A stretch of DNA of 29,529 nt, taken from the IMG/VR virus record IMGVR_UViG_3300005101_000022, positions 1 to 29,529 of that record. One strand, 5' to 3'. Made by a program: the position numbers and the translations under genes. Below the pieces are notes generated by a model, which was given only the letters and a program-made list of their open reading frames with translations, was not told where the DNA came from and searched no databases. Source of the stretch: a virus. Shown piece after piece: positions 9,701 through 15,918 of the stretch (the stretch's first letter is position 1; each line of letters begins with the position of its first letter).

Positions 9701-10548
9701 TCACCAATCAGAGAGAAGGCGAGGTTCGCGTTCTTTAACATTGATGTAGTATCAAGCGCGCCATTGGTTATTTGCTGCATCTTTTTAATCATCGTATCAG
9801 CGCTTTCGTTGAAGCCGCTGATATGCGCCGTTGCTTGTTGCACAAAGTTTGCGAAGGTTACACGTACAGACTGAATTGCCCCAGTTTGTTGTCCCAGATT
9901 CTTAATACTGCGCCCAATACTACGTATGCCATGATAACCTATCATGCCAGCAATAATTGACATGATGTTACTATTGGCAAATGTATTGAAAAAAGCACGC
10001 AATGGAGCAGTAGGAATACGTGTAACAGCGCCAACTAAACTTTTAATTCCGCTGGTGGTTCTCTTAATAACTCCAATGACCTGTTTACCAAAGGCGCTAA
10101 CTAGAGTTTTACCGGCTTTAGCAGTAGCAGAGATTAAGCCGCGAGTTGCGTTAGATTGGATTTTGAGTAGGTTAGAAAAAGTGCCGCTAGATTTTGCAGC
10201 GCTTTTAATATTCGCGGCCAGGTTTTGATGTTTGGCGGCGTTGACTGTAATGGTTTTAGTACCAGTTTCATTGCGACGAATATTAACAGTAGCCTGGGTG
10301 TTTAGGCGCTTCATGGCTTGTGAAACTATTTCATAAGCCGCCGCTGTTTGTTCAGCCGTGGTGCTGGTGTTGCGCAAACTAACTGTAAAGCCAGAGAATT
10401 TATCGCTTGTACCTTCTGTCCTGGCACCAATTACAGTTTGAGTTACGCCTATTTCAGATAATTTCTGTTTGAGATTATCAATCTCATTAGAAATTATCTT
10501 GGAGTTGCTTGAAAATTTAAAATGAATGCGCCCTGTTCTATCGGCCAT
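6769..10548 (-). CDS. Tape measure protein
   Basis: At 1259 residues this is the longest complete gene in the window. It directly follows the G/GT chaperone gene, with its ATG overlapping the GT stop as TAATG. The protein is mostly helical, with Gly/Ala-rich hydrophobic segments at about 190-215, 915-950 and 985-1020 that could insert into membrane during DNA delivery. The motif typical of tape measure C-termini is present at about 1160 (HSPSRVMMDIGSDIMQGL). A related copy lies near 530 (SPGSPPRVAPMLDVWGEE). A Lys/Arg/Glu-rich coiled-coil stretch spans about 590-690. At the usual roughly 0.15 nm per residue it would set a tail of about 190 nm (inference). It is assembled inside the tail tube with help from the upstream chaperones. 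Confidence 0.92.
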   Translation of the reverse strand: MADRTGRIHFKFSSNSKIISNEIDNLKQKLSEIGVTQTVIGARTEGTSDKFSGFTVSLRNTSTTAEQTAAAYEIVSQAMKRLNTQATVNIRRNETGTKTITVNAAKHQNLAANIKSAAKSSGTFSNLLKIQSNATRGLISATAKAGKTLVSAFGKQVIGVIKRTTSGIKSLVGAVTRIPTAPLRAFFNTFANSNIMSIIAGMIGYHGIRSIGRSIKNLGQQTGAIQSVRVTFANFVQQATAHISGFNESADTMIKKMQQITNGALDTTSMLKNANLAFSLIGDQAGTHMPKMLQIAQASALATGQEFDYMFQSLVKAAGRLSTRWADNLGITLSTTEAYQRYAQEINTTADALTHQQRVTAMLNELMRKGEDVILKVGDAQLFLKTQTQALGSSFKDMRDEVISDVAPLFTVIIGYINDFINNAKPKILNWVQGFMDAFAQMPSAVDRAAKEMAGMSPLFVQQAMQPIKQGSEMMGYHAAEWAVNAASWGANVMAQFASGMIQGFAAAVVAAMNMISSVLAHWLSPGSPPRVAPMLDVWGEEAMGEWVQGMLNYPIEKELPKIAGDLKKVLEGGVKDALFQSAIDSLAGWTKGMSQLDMEFILDSLDRALNKAKELNKVLTKSYKEQRTELFKLQVLNKDPAGVRAQLNKVKATKKSLKANEAEINTLEARKKIVRDQLDLMRLLLRAMDDMAKKSGGAGRKGRSGGAGDLMQSMPEFNVATPLAGTSDLAKRIAGIKETLSGIFEDPLEQIQTSWNDAFGEGSDFQTSLSTLQGQFAAVEEAGGLGSVIENWIRASDAGNTLWVTGENILDSVTSLIDGVQESGGLRSFAEDLLGSSENGKKFLGIIESVSEFFQGGGFMDAVGEVGSYFEDVLAPAIEIVKPPLIELWDTFKEAAGDINWGQKLKALATVLGSIFITAIAVATGVLNGLVKAFRWIIVTQKKFHDGLVSMGDGFKEIWNGIKNLKIKQIFNGIGKVIMGFIDSVIAWFAGPFAAIGSLIWGIITGIIGYFKELYDKIVGHSIIPDLIEKMKDLWNSGVQFILDLAQHLKNQVIVRFRILKSKLRLLWYNIKTKAVEVWENLKNSIITKVLTIKEQVQEKINAIKIWLEEQIDKWKQVGKDLIQGLKDGIKAELENIAEAIVGPVLNAIEQLKQLTSTHSPSRVMMDIGSDIMQGLVLGMEKFASVPTDIIGDTAGFAAMSPAMASGRATPATSAVTHNVYVSGPIVERVVVPNRQASRQFAKDIATEISDMTNVRRR

Positions 10549-11353
10549 TAACTTTCCTTGTTATTTTTATTGCCGCTAATAGTTTGCATGAATTTTATCA
10601 TTTTCTCTTTTTCGCTTTGTCCGGATTTGGGTTGAGACTTTTTAGCAAGATTATGTAATCTCTCACTAGTTAGCTGATCTGAATCAATATCTAGGGCCTC
10701 GTCGTCACCGCTTAATGCAAACAGTATTCGCTGGCGATCAACCGGATCAACATTTTTAATATCGCGGTTGTATTCTTGTGCCAAATCTCGCCATCGCCTG
10801 ATGCGCAGTAGCTTTAATAACAACAGGCCATCCTCGTCAGCTAGCTCGGATGGTCTGCAATGGAGCAATTCAACAAGACTCAAGATGATAGCCGATATTG
10901 GAACTGCTCCCTCATCATTGATAATAGTTCGGACGAGGCTTACTGAGGGTTTGGGTTTTCTGTTCCGCCAGAGGCTTCCTCAAACCATGCCTGCACAAGA
11001 TATGAAATCTCGTCAATAGAAAAATTACAAATATCTTCAGCTGTTGGTTTATAGACTTTACCATTGCCAACAGGCTTGCCAACTACTTCGCCAGTACGCG
11101 GATTTGTCCACGTCCAGCTCTCAATAGCAGATTCCAAAGAATGGCTTAAATGGTCACGAATAAACTTCATGACCTCACGTTCATTATCTTCCTGGTCTGC
11201 CATTTCCTCATATTCAATGAGGGCGGTTAAATCGGAGAAGGGTAAGTAGCAAATAAAATTAACCTCTTCTCCTTCATGATATTTATATTCTTCTTCGCCA
11301 AATGATACAACGCAGTCGTCCGATTTGCGATTAGAGATTGGTAAATTTTTCAT
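10548..11353 (-). CDS. Tail assembly chaperone GT (made by -1 frameshift)
   Basis: The frame ending at 10548 is open upstream past its apparent TTG start (10883) into the end of the preceding gene and needs no start of its own. A -1 slip at the tandem heptamers at 10946-10958 joins it to the G frame, giving about 134 + 134 = 268 residues. That is close to the lambda gpGT length of 279. The T part is helical and charged (LHCRPSELADEDGLLLLKLL, then a Lys/Ser/Gln-rich tail ending SGNKNNKES). In lambda-like phages G and GT are made at a fixed ratio and load the tape measure protein for tail tube assembly. Gene order (tail tube, G/GT, tape measure) agrees. The join is inferred from reading frame and signal. 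Confidence 0.82.
10910..10938 (-). other. RNA stem-loop downstream of the frameshift site
   Basis: On the minus strand CCTCGTC (10938-10932) can pair with GATGAGG (10916-10910). The stem has seven pairs including one G-U, with a 15-base loop. It begins 7 bases after the second slippery heptamer, the spacing usual for a frameshift-stimulating stem or pseudoknot. Found by eye, with no energy calculation. Confidence 0.55.
10940..11353 (-). CDS. Tail assembly chaperone G
   Basis: A 137-residue acidic protein between the tail tube gene and the tape measure gene, in the place and of the size of lambda gpG (140 residues). It starts MKNLPISNRKSDDCVVSF and has a helical middle rich in Glu (about 45-75). 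It ends in TENPNPQ, whose codons form the slippery site for the GT product. An AAGGA-type ribosome site lies before the ATG. The primary sequence is not similar to any family I can name. The assignment rests on size, order and the frameshift signal at its 3' end. Confidence 0.8.
   Translation of the reverse strand: MKNLPISNRKSDDCVVSFGEEEYKYHEGEEVNFICYLPFSDLTALIEYEEMADQEDNEREVMKFIRDHLSHSLESAIESWTWTNPRTGEVVGKPVGNGKVYKPTAEDICNFSIDEISYLVQAWFEEASGGTENPNPQ
10946..10958 (-). promoter_or_regulatory. Programmed -1 frameshift site (tandem slippery heptamers)
   Basis: Read on the minus strand, the last codons of G are GAA AAC CCA AAC CCT CAG TAA. This gives two overlapping X XXY YYZ heptamers in the correct phase: A AAC CCA (10958-10952) and A AAC CCT (10952-10946). 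A -1 slip at either enters the T frame, which is open to 10548. The G stop follows only two codons after the second site. Confidence 0.8.
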
Positions 11354-11403
11354 TTATTAGTTCCTTTCTTCAGATATAGTTAAAAAAGGTTGATTTTAAA
11401 TTA

Positions 11404-11805
11404 TTATGCGCCGAAACCTAGTGTTTGCAGCTCGCCAGCGATAATTCCACCAAAATCGGCGGCCCACATATCGCCTGCTGCGCCCGATGCTTCCCAGGAT
11501 TGCATTTGTCCATCAAAGTACCATCCTGTTGTAACATCAGTACGGTCTGGGTAGATGGAAATAACACTTGTTGTAGTAGAAACGGATAATACCTCATCAA
11601 GCAATACTTTTGTTTCTGTATCAACTAGCGCCGATCCAGAAAACTCTCCACCATAAGGGCCCACGCGAGCAATTTTATACTCTTGGCCCATGATCGACTC
11701 TTCGGCTGTGTCTCTATCAATAGACACGCTGAGCTCTTGAACAAAATCAATCAATGAGCCATCTATATACAGCGCACCCTGAATACCAGTTTTGAATGTT
11801 GCCAT
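11404..11805 (-). CDS. Major tail (tube) protein
   Basis: A 133-residue protein just upstream of the G/GT chaperone genes, the standard place of the major tail protein in siphoviruses. The start MATFKTGIQGALYIDGSLID and the section with VQELSVSIDRDTAEESIMG fit the beta-sandwich tail-tube fold ("...G.L.ID....GV.d.siS.d..." pattern). The C-terminus is Gly/Ala-rich with Trp and Phe. A strong AAGGAG ribosome site precedes the ATG, as expected for an abundant virion protein. It sits directly downstream of the glycosyltransferase cassette, so it is a plausible glycosylation target (inference). The protein is at the short end for the family. Confidence 0.78.
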   Translation of the reverse strand: MATFKTGIQGALYIDGSLIDFVQELSVSIDRDTAEESIMGQEYKIARVGPYGGEFSGSALVDTETKVLLDEVLSVSTTTSVISIYPDRTDVTTGWYFDGQMQSWEASGAAGDMWAADFGGIIAGELQTLGFGA

Positions 11806-11853
11806 TAGTGTCTCCTTACATCAGTCATAAAAACTTGACCATTATCTATAATT

Positions 11854-12891
11854 TTAAGTGTTTTTCTGTCTGATGCCAACCTTACACAAGAACGCTTTGG
11901 CGCGTTCTGTGTAAGAATGCTTCTGGACAGCCGAATGTTGTTTTTTCGCTATTTCCCGTCGCTCATCGTCATGCTCAAGATAATAATGAATTAAAGAATC
12001 AAGCTCCGCGCCGGACTCAAATGTCACAGCGTTCTTCCCGAATAATTCATAAATACCAGGACGATACTCTGAAATAACTAAAGTGCCACAAGCAGCAGCC
12101 TCATATGGGCGTGCTGATAAAGAAACCGCTTCAGTTATTTTATGTTTGCCCTCGAAATCCTGAGATATACGATTAAGGTTGATCACAATCTTGCTACCGG
12201 CATAGTAGAGAGCTGCGATACGGTTGGGAATCACAGTCTCTTTATAATATGGCGCAAGCGGATGTCCGTAATCAATGGGATACTTACCGAACAATTTAAA
12301 ATCTATATCAGTCCAATCTACTTGTGAAAGTATTTGTATGCGTTCTGGGTATCCATTGCCTACAAATACCACGTCAGATTGGTAAGTATCTGCTACTGAC
12401 ATAGGGTGGTGGACTTCCTCATCATACCCAACAGGCAAATAAGGAACTCCCATAATTTCTGCACTATGTTTATCATTGACAAACATATAATCTGCAAATT
12501 TGTTAATCCACGCAACAATGTGATCGAAGTATGGACTTTCTGTGCCTATTACTATAGTTGGAATGCGCATACGGCGCATCCACAAATAAAAATCTTTATG
12601 AATAGAGCTACCATCTATAATGATGGTATAGTCCGGACTGTTTTCCATGACGCGCATTGCTGCTTCTAAAGAGGCTGATTTTACTATATCTTGTTGTGTA
12701 TATTGATAATTAGGATCACCTCTTGTTATTCCTCGAAAGCGATGATATTCTGTCCAATCAATAATCAATTGATTTAATTTTACAGTATTGGTATGATATC
12801 CTAATCCACGCAAGGCATTTTTGTAACCTTCGGCAACATCATAATTGCCACTCGATTGTCCAGGGTATACCAATGATAAACGCTCTTTCAT
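11854..12891 (-). CDS. Glycosyltransferase, group 1 / CgeB-like (GT-B fold)
   Basis: A 345-residue protein. The N-terminal half has an alpha/beta pattern with LVYPGQSSGNYDVAEGY at the start and HIVAWINKFADYMFVND at 124-140. A middle VVFVGNGYPER (174-184) opens the second Rossmann domain. Residues about 257-284 carry the donor-nucleotide signature of the Glyco_trans_1_2/CgeB group (LSARPYEAAACGTLVISEYR, then ELF). Role: transfer of a sugar from an activated nucleotide-sugar donor; substrate unknown. Its ATG directly follows the stop of the upstream GT-A enzyme (TAAATG), so the three glycosyltransferases form one unit. Phage enzymes like this are known either to glycosylate virion proteins or to alter host surface or DNA. 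The tail-module position favours virion modification (inference). Confidence 0.85.
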   Translation of the reverse strand: MKERLSLVYPGQSSGNYDVAEGYKNALRGLGYHTNTVKLNQLIIDWTEYHRFRGITRGDPNYQYTQQDIVKSASLEAAMRVMENSPDYTIIIDGSSIHKDFYLWMRRMRIPTIVIGTESPYFDHIVAWINKFADYMFVNDKHSAEIMGVPYLPVGYDEEVHHPMSVADTYQSDVVFVGNGYPERIQILSQVDWTDIDFKLFGKYPIDYGHPLAPYYKETVIPNRIAALYYAGSKIVINLNRISQDFEGKHKITEAVSLSARPYEAAACGTLVISEYRPGIYELFGKNAVTFESGAELDSLIHYYLEHDDERREIAKKQHSAVQKHSYTERAKAFLCKVGIRQKNT

Positions 12892-13665
12892 TTATACTCC
12901 GTATTCCGGATCAAAGCCATATATTTCTTTAAATTTGTAACGATTGATACTACGCTGTTTAATCCAATCAAAGAAATCCTCTAATCCTTTTTGGCGGCGT
13001 GAAAATAAATCATCACCGTGATCAAGGTGCTTAACGATTACATCTGTATCAATCGCAAATTTACATCCTGCTCTGTGACAATCATATGCCCATGCAATAT
13101 CTTCAAATCCCCAATTGTGATTAAACTCCTCCCGATGGTGTAGAGTCTTGGCGATATCCATAGGTAAACTAAATGCGTGCCCACTGGCATATTGCCAGCG
13201 TGATGTAATAGCCACCTCTTTGGGATTACTAATGCGTTCCCAAAATTCATCAACTTGTTTTTGTGTGCCGCGCTTGATGGCGTTTTCAATACGGTTATAA
13301 ACAAACCACGGCCCATCAGAACGTGATTGCCACCCAATATGACTTTCTACCCAATTGGGCGGATATACCACATCATCTTGTGTGCCAATGTAAATATCGC
13401 CCCGCGCTGCTTGTAGTCCCAAGTTATTTGCCGTTGCACGCGCTGGGAACCATCCTGGCGGACGATATGGCTCTTTTATAAATGTTAAATCAAAATCATA
13501 ATCCTGTTCAAGAATATATTGATAAACTAACCAATCATTGTCTGACGCTACTAATACAAGTTCAAAATCTTGTGTTGATTGCTTTTTCAGGCTTTCAAAT
13601 GATTGCTTGAAATATTGTAGCTTGCTATCAGCTACAACATCAATAATAGACGGACGGCACAACAT
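12892..13665 (-). CDS. Glycosyltransferase family 2-type (GT-A fold), chondroitin-polymerase-like C-terminus
   Basis: A 257-residue enzyme. The N-terminus keeps the GT2 pattern (YFKQSFESLKKQSTQDFELV, about 18-37) but lacks the usual first-strand PTYNR motif. A metal/nucleotide DxD-like site is present as TQDDVVYP (95-102). Near the C-terminus, NWGFEDIAWAYDCHRAGCKF (184-203) matches the acceptor/catalytic W-G-x-E-D-x-D region of galactosyl- or chondroitin-type transferases, followed by H213. The ATG at 13665 has an AAGGA ribosome site and overlaps the upstream gene by 34 bases. An in-frame stop just upstream excludes a longer N-terminus. It probably adds a hexose or amino sugar; acceptor unknown. 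Confidence 0.82.
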   Translation of the reverse strand: MLCRPSIIDVVADSKLQYFKQSFESLKKQSTQDFELVLVASDNDWLVYQYILEQDYDFDLTFIKEPYRPPGWFPARATANNLGLQAARGDIYIGTQDDVVYPPNWVESHIGWQSRSDGPWFVYNRIENAIKRGTQKQVDEFWERISNPKEVAITSRWQYASGHAFSLPMDIAKTLHHREEFNHNWGFEDIAWAYDCHRAGCKFAIDTDVIVKHLDHGDDLFSRRQKGLEDFFDWIKQRSINRYKFKEIYGFDPEYGV

Positions 13666-14273
13666 AGCATTTCCTTAACATCTTTTATTCCTAATTGGCT
13701 TTGATCATCTTTTATATATCCAACTGGCATATATTTAATTCGCATACCATATTTTTTTATCAATCCTAATATTTCAAAATTAGTGGCGTGTCCATTGCTT
13801 TTGACCCGATCTAAAATTGAATCAACAGTATGCAAATTATAAGTTCGGTATCCAAATGTTGCATCACGTATTCTTTCACCGACTAGTATAGACATAAGAA
13901 GTGCGGCTAAACGACTAAATATTTTGCGTTTAGTGAAACCCTCTAGGTTCCGTTGTCGCACTACAACGTCTGTAATTGGGCATACATCTTTTAAAATCCA
14001 TCTGGGATCACAAGTTCCTACGTCCATTACGGTAGCGTAGTCACACTGCATTAAGCGAGCATATTTAAGACCATCGATGATGGCCTTGCCATAGCCACGC
14101 TTTTTGTCACTTTCAAGCACAATAGCGCCTTTTTGCTGAGCAATTTCAGACGTGCGATCATCTCCATCTACTACAACGATAGTGCGCAAACCAATTTTGT
14201 TAATTTGGTCTAGTAATTTGCCTATTCTTTCTTCTTCATTGTATGCTGGTATAACAATCACATGCCTATACAT
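13632..14273 (-). CDS. Glycosyltransferase family 2, dolichol-phosphate-mannosyltransferase-like
   Basis: A 213-residue protein with a clear GT2 N-terminus (VIVIPAYNEEERIGKLLDQI, 6-25), a VVDGDDRT site (34-41) and a KRGYGKAIIDGLKYA segment (58-72) typical of polyprenyl-phosphate mannosyl/glucosyl transferases. The usual MDADxxHxP metal site appears as MDVGTCDP (83-90), so the second Asp of DxD is replaced by Gly. D84 is kept, and D89 could substitute. There is no C-terminal membrane segment. It could charge a lipid carrier or act directly on protein; substrate unknown. It overlaps the coiled-coil gene upstream by 8 bases and the next glycosyltransferase by 34, indicating an operon. Confidence 0.85.
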   Translation of the reverse strand: MYRHVIVIPAYNEEERIGKLLDQINKIGLRTIVVVDGDDRTSEIAQQKGAIVLESDKKRGYGKAIIDGLKYARLMQCDYATVMDVGTCDPRWILKDVCPITDVVVRQRNLEGFTKRKIFSRLAALLMSILVGERIRDATFGYRTYNLHTVDSILDRVKSNGHATNFEILGLIKKYGMRIKYMPVGYIKDDQSQLGIKDVKEMLCCAVRLLLML

Positions 14274-14787
14274 CTTCTAGTAACCTTTGCTCAGCCTCTT
14301 CTGCTCTTTGTTCAGCTTTGCGACGCTTTTGCTTTTCTCTTGATAGACGATTTTCTAATTCGCATATTTCGTCTTTGAGATCTTTTATCTCTTGATCATA
14401 TTTTTTGATCATCGATTGATTTTCCGCTTGCATCTTTGATAGCTGCTCACGGTATTCTTCTTGTAAATTATCGAGCCTAGCATATAATTTATTTAGCTCA
14501 TCTTCATAACGCTGGCGCAATTTTTTTCTTTCTTCGTAGCTCTGTTCGTAAATCATGTCTACGCGCCTACGCAGGTCTTGAATCTTTTTATCATATGCCT
14601 TAATTAGATTTTCATTTCTGGCATTGACGCGCTCCAGGCTGTCATAACCTTGTTTAATAACCTTTGCTCTATCAGCGGCAGAAGAGCTAATGACTTTAAA
14701 CAAAGCTACAACGAATACAATGGTGGCCCCAATCGCAGCAAACAAAGATTGCCACGTTAGGACTACGCCCCCTTCGAATTCCGGCAT
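14266..14787 (-). CDS. Membrane-anchored coiled-coil protein
   Basis: A 173-residue protein if started at the ATG at 14787, which overlaps the stop of the upstream 50-residue gene as TAATG. A longer start at 14802 is possible but less likely. One transmembrane segment lies at about 7-29 (WQSLFAAIGATIVFVVALF). An almost continuous Lys/Glu/Arg-rich coiled coil follows to the end (about 36-170), without Pro or Gly breaks. It lies directly before three glycosyltransferases, so it might scaffold them at the membrane. It might instead be an i-spanin-like lysis protein (N-terminal anchor plus coiled coil) or an unusual tail component. Function not determined. Confidence 0.75.
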   Translation of the reverse strand: MPEFEGGVVLTWQSLFAAIGATIVFVVALFKVISSSAADRAKVIKQGYDSLERVNARNENLIKAYDKKIQDLRRRVDMIYEQSYEERKKLRQRYEDELNKLYARLDNLQEEYREQLSKMQAENQSMIKKYDQEIKDLKDEICELENRLSREKQKRRKAEQRAEEAEQRLLEDV

Positions 14788-14939
14788 TATTCTTCGTACC
14801 AAACAATAATTGTCAACCCCTGGTTTGGTACATAAATTTCATTCATTCTTTGTACTACGATGTCGCCGCTGTCCAGGAAATCGTTGATCTTTTGTTGAAG
14901 GATAGATACATTATTGCTATATATAATTCTGCACTTCAT
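14787..14939 (-). CDS. Small 50-residue protein, unknown (Cse60-like pattern)
   Basis: A short gene filling the only gap in this part of the operon. It has an ATG at 14939 with GGAG upstream and a stop at 14787-14789 that overlaps the next ATG as TAATG. The protein starts MKCRIIYSNNVSILQQKIND and ends in IIVWYEE: a beta-alpha-beta-like layout with charged ends. The pattern (short beta strand, QxxINDFL helix, later strands ending in IxY/E) resembles the small Cse60/DUF2758 family, but the match is weak. Spacing, ribosome site and overlap argue that it is translated. Function unknown. Confidence 0.65.
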   Translation of the reverse strand: MKCRIIYSNNVSILQQKINDFLDSGDIVVQRMNEIYVPNQGLTIIVWYEE

Positions 14940-14942
14940 ATT

Positions 14943-15392
14943 CTACTCCAAAAAGTCGGGAGTATATAATTGCTCAACAGTAATATTTAACTGCCTATAC
15001 ATACCAACTTTAGTTCCTTGCTCTGTTACCATAGTAATTCTTTCAGCGCCGCTTACAAAAGCCTTTTCAACAGTGTTATCTAAACGATGATATTGGTCTA
15101 TTGTATCGCGTACATTTTGCACGTCTTCTCTAAGATTATTTGCGGTTTCGTCATGATAAGTGAATCTGCGCCATATTAGGGCATGAAAAACCCAGAGGTT
15201 GCGGTAGGCTCCCATATAAGCGTTATCTGGCCCAGATTCTTCTAGCGTTCCATCTGTAAAGATAACAGCAGTGTCTAAGCCAGAATTTAAAATACTAAAA
15301 TCATTTTTAGAAACATTTTGATCATCATAATTAGCATGGGTTTTTATGATTTCAACCATCTTGTCTAGAATTGTTTCATCTTGTGCTGTCAT
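14943..15392 (-). CDS. Tail terminator / neck protein candidate
   Basis: A 149-residue protein downstream of the HK97 gp10-like gene, with one base between them, in the usual place of a tail terminator (lambda gpU-like) gene. The N-terminal helix (ETILDKMVEIIKTHANY), a middle with FTDGTLEESGPD and a beta-rich C-terminus (QLNITVEQLYTPDFLE) fit the alpha/beta terminator fold in which helices pack on a sheet. No diagnostic motif is known to me, so the assignment relies on order and size. Expected role: a hexameric ring capping the tail tube and joining it to the neck. Confidence 0.6.
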   Translation of the reverse strand: MTAQDETILDKMVEIIKTHANYDDQNVSKNDFSILNSGLDTAVIFTDGTLEESGPDNAYMGAYRNLWVFHALIWRRFTYHDETANNLREDVQNVRDTIDQYHRLDNTVEKAFVSGAERITMVTEQGTKVGMYRQLNITVEQLYTPDFLE

Positions 15393-15393
15393 A

Positions 15394-15918
15394 TTATACC
15401 CTTTCTACGTAAGCAATGACGACTTCGCCATATTTGCGTCTAACGCGGTCAACTTCTTTTTGGCTTTCAGATGAATAAATTGTTAAAGTATCAAAAGGAA
15501 ATGCCATTGTGCCGCGGGTTCTTTGTTGATACATAGACGTACCAACTTTCTTGATTGATTCCTGGACGGCATAGGCGGCTTCAGCGTCTCCTAATTTTTG
15601 TTGCGCCCAGGGTTTTAAGTCATCTATTGATACTGTTCTGGGAGGGCCACCATGCAAAATATTATGGATAGTTTGCTCAGAATGTCCCTGGCTGGCAATA
15701 TTGGGCCCGATAGTTGTAGAAACCGTATCGCCATGCTCTTCAACGAAGAAACCAACTGAGTTTTCAAGCGCTCCGGTATATTGAATATCACGCATTTTAG
15801 TACGCATTATGCGTACGTGGCGTTTGCCTAATTGACGCATAAGCTTGCGCTTTGTGCGCTTGTCGCTGTTAAATATCGCCTCTTTTAAGCGATTAAGAAA
15901 TTCTATAATACCTTTCAT
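15394..15918 (-). CDS. HK97 gp10-like tail-completion / neck protein
   Basis: A 174-residue basic protein with an ATGA overlap with the gene upstream. The N-terminal helices are rich in Lys/Arg (KRTKRKLMRQLGKRHVRIMR, about 21-40). The phrase YTGALENSVG (47-56) matches the "tG.L..Si" signature of HK97 gp10-family neck proteins. TVSTTIGPNI (65-74) and HNILHGGPP (85-93) match the following strand-and-loop region of that family. Expected role: head-tail joining, between the DNA-completion protein and the tail terminator. Family level fairly sure. Confidence 0.75.
   Translation of the reverse strand: MKGIIEFLNRLKEAIFNSDKRTKRKLMRQLGKRHVRIMRTKMRDIQYTGALENSVGFFVEEHGDTVSTTIGPNIASQGHSEQTIHNILHGGPPRTVSIDDLKPWAQQKLGDAEAAYAVQESIKKVGTSMYQQRTRGTMAFPFDTLTIYSSESQKEVDRVRRKYGEVVIAYVERV

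Noticed and set aside
10548-10883. Independent T gene starting at TTG 10883
   Set aside because: The start lacks a clear ribosome site, and the frame is open upstream to the slippery site, so expression by frameshift explains it better.
11354-11403. Terminator after the tail tube gene (T-run near 11385)
   Set aside because: There is no stem next to the run of T on the minus strand, so it does not look like a rho-independent terminator.
11806-11853. Promoter before the tail tube gene (GATAAT-like box)
   Set aside because: No -35 box at a suitable distance and the box is imperfect in AT-rich sequence; not strong enough to list.
13632-13665. Possible frameshift joining the two GT-A glycosyltransferases into one gene
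   Set aside because: The upstream protein has a natural C-terminus, the downstream one has its own AAGGA site and a stop just before its ATG, and each has a full GT-A motif set.
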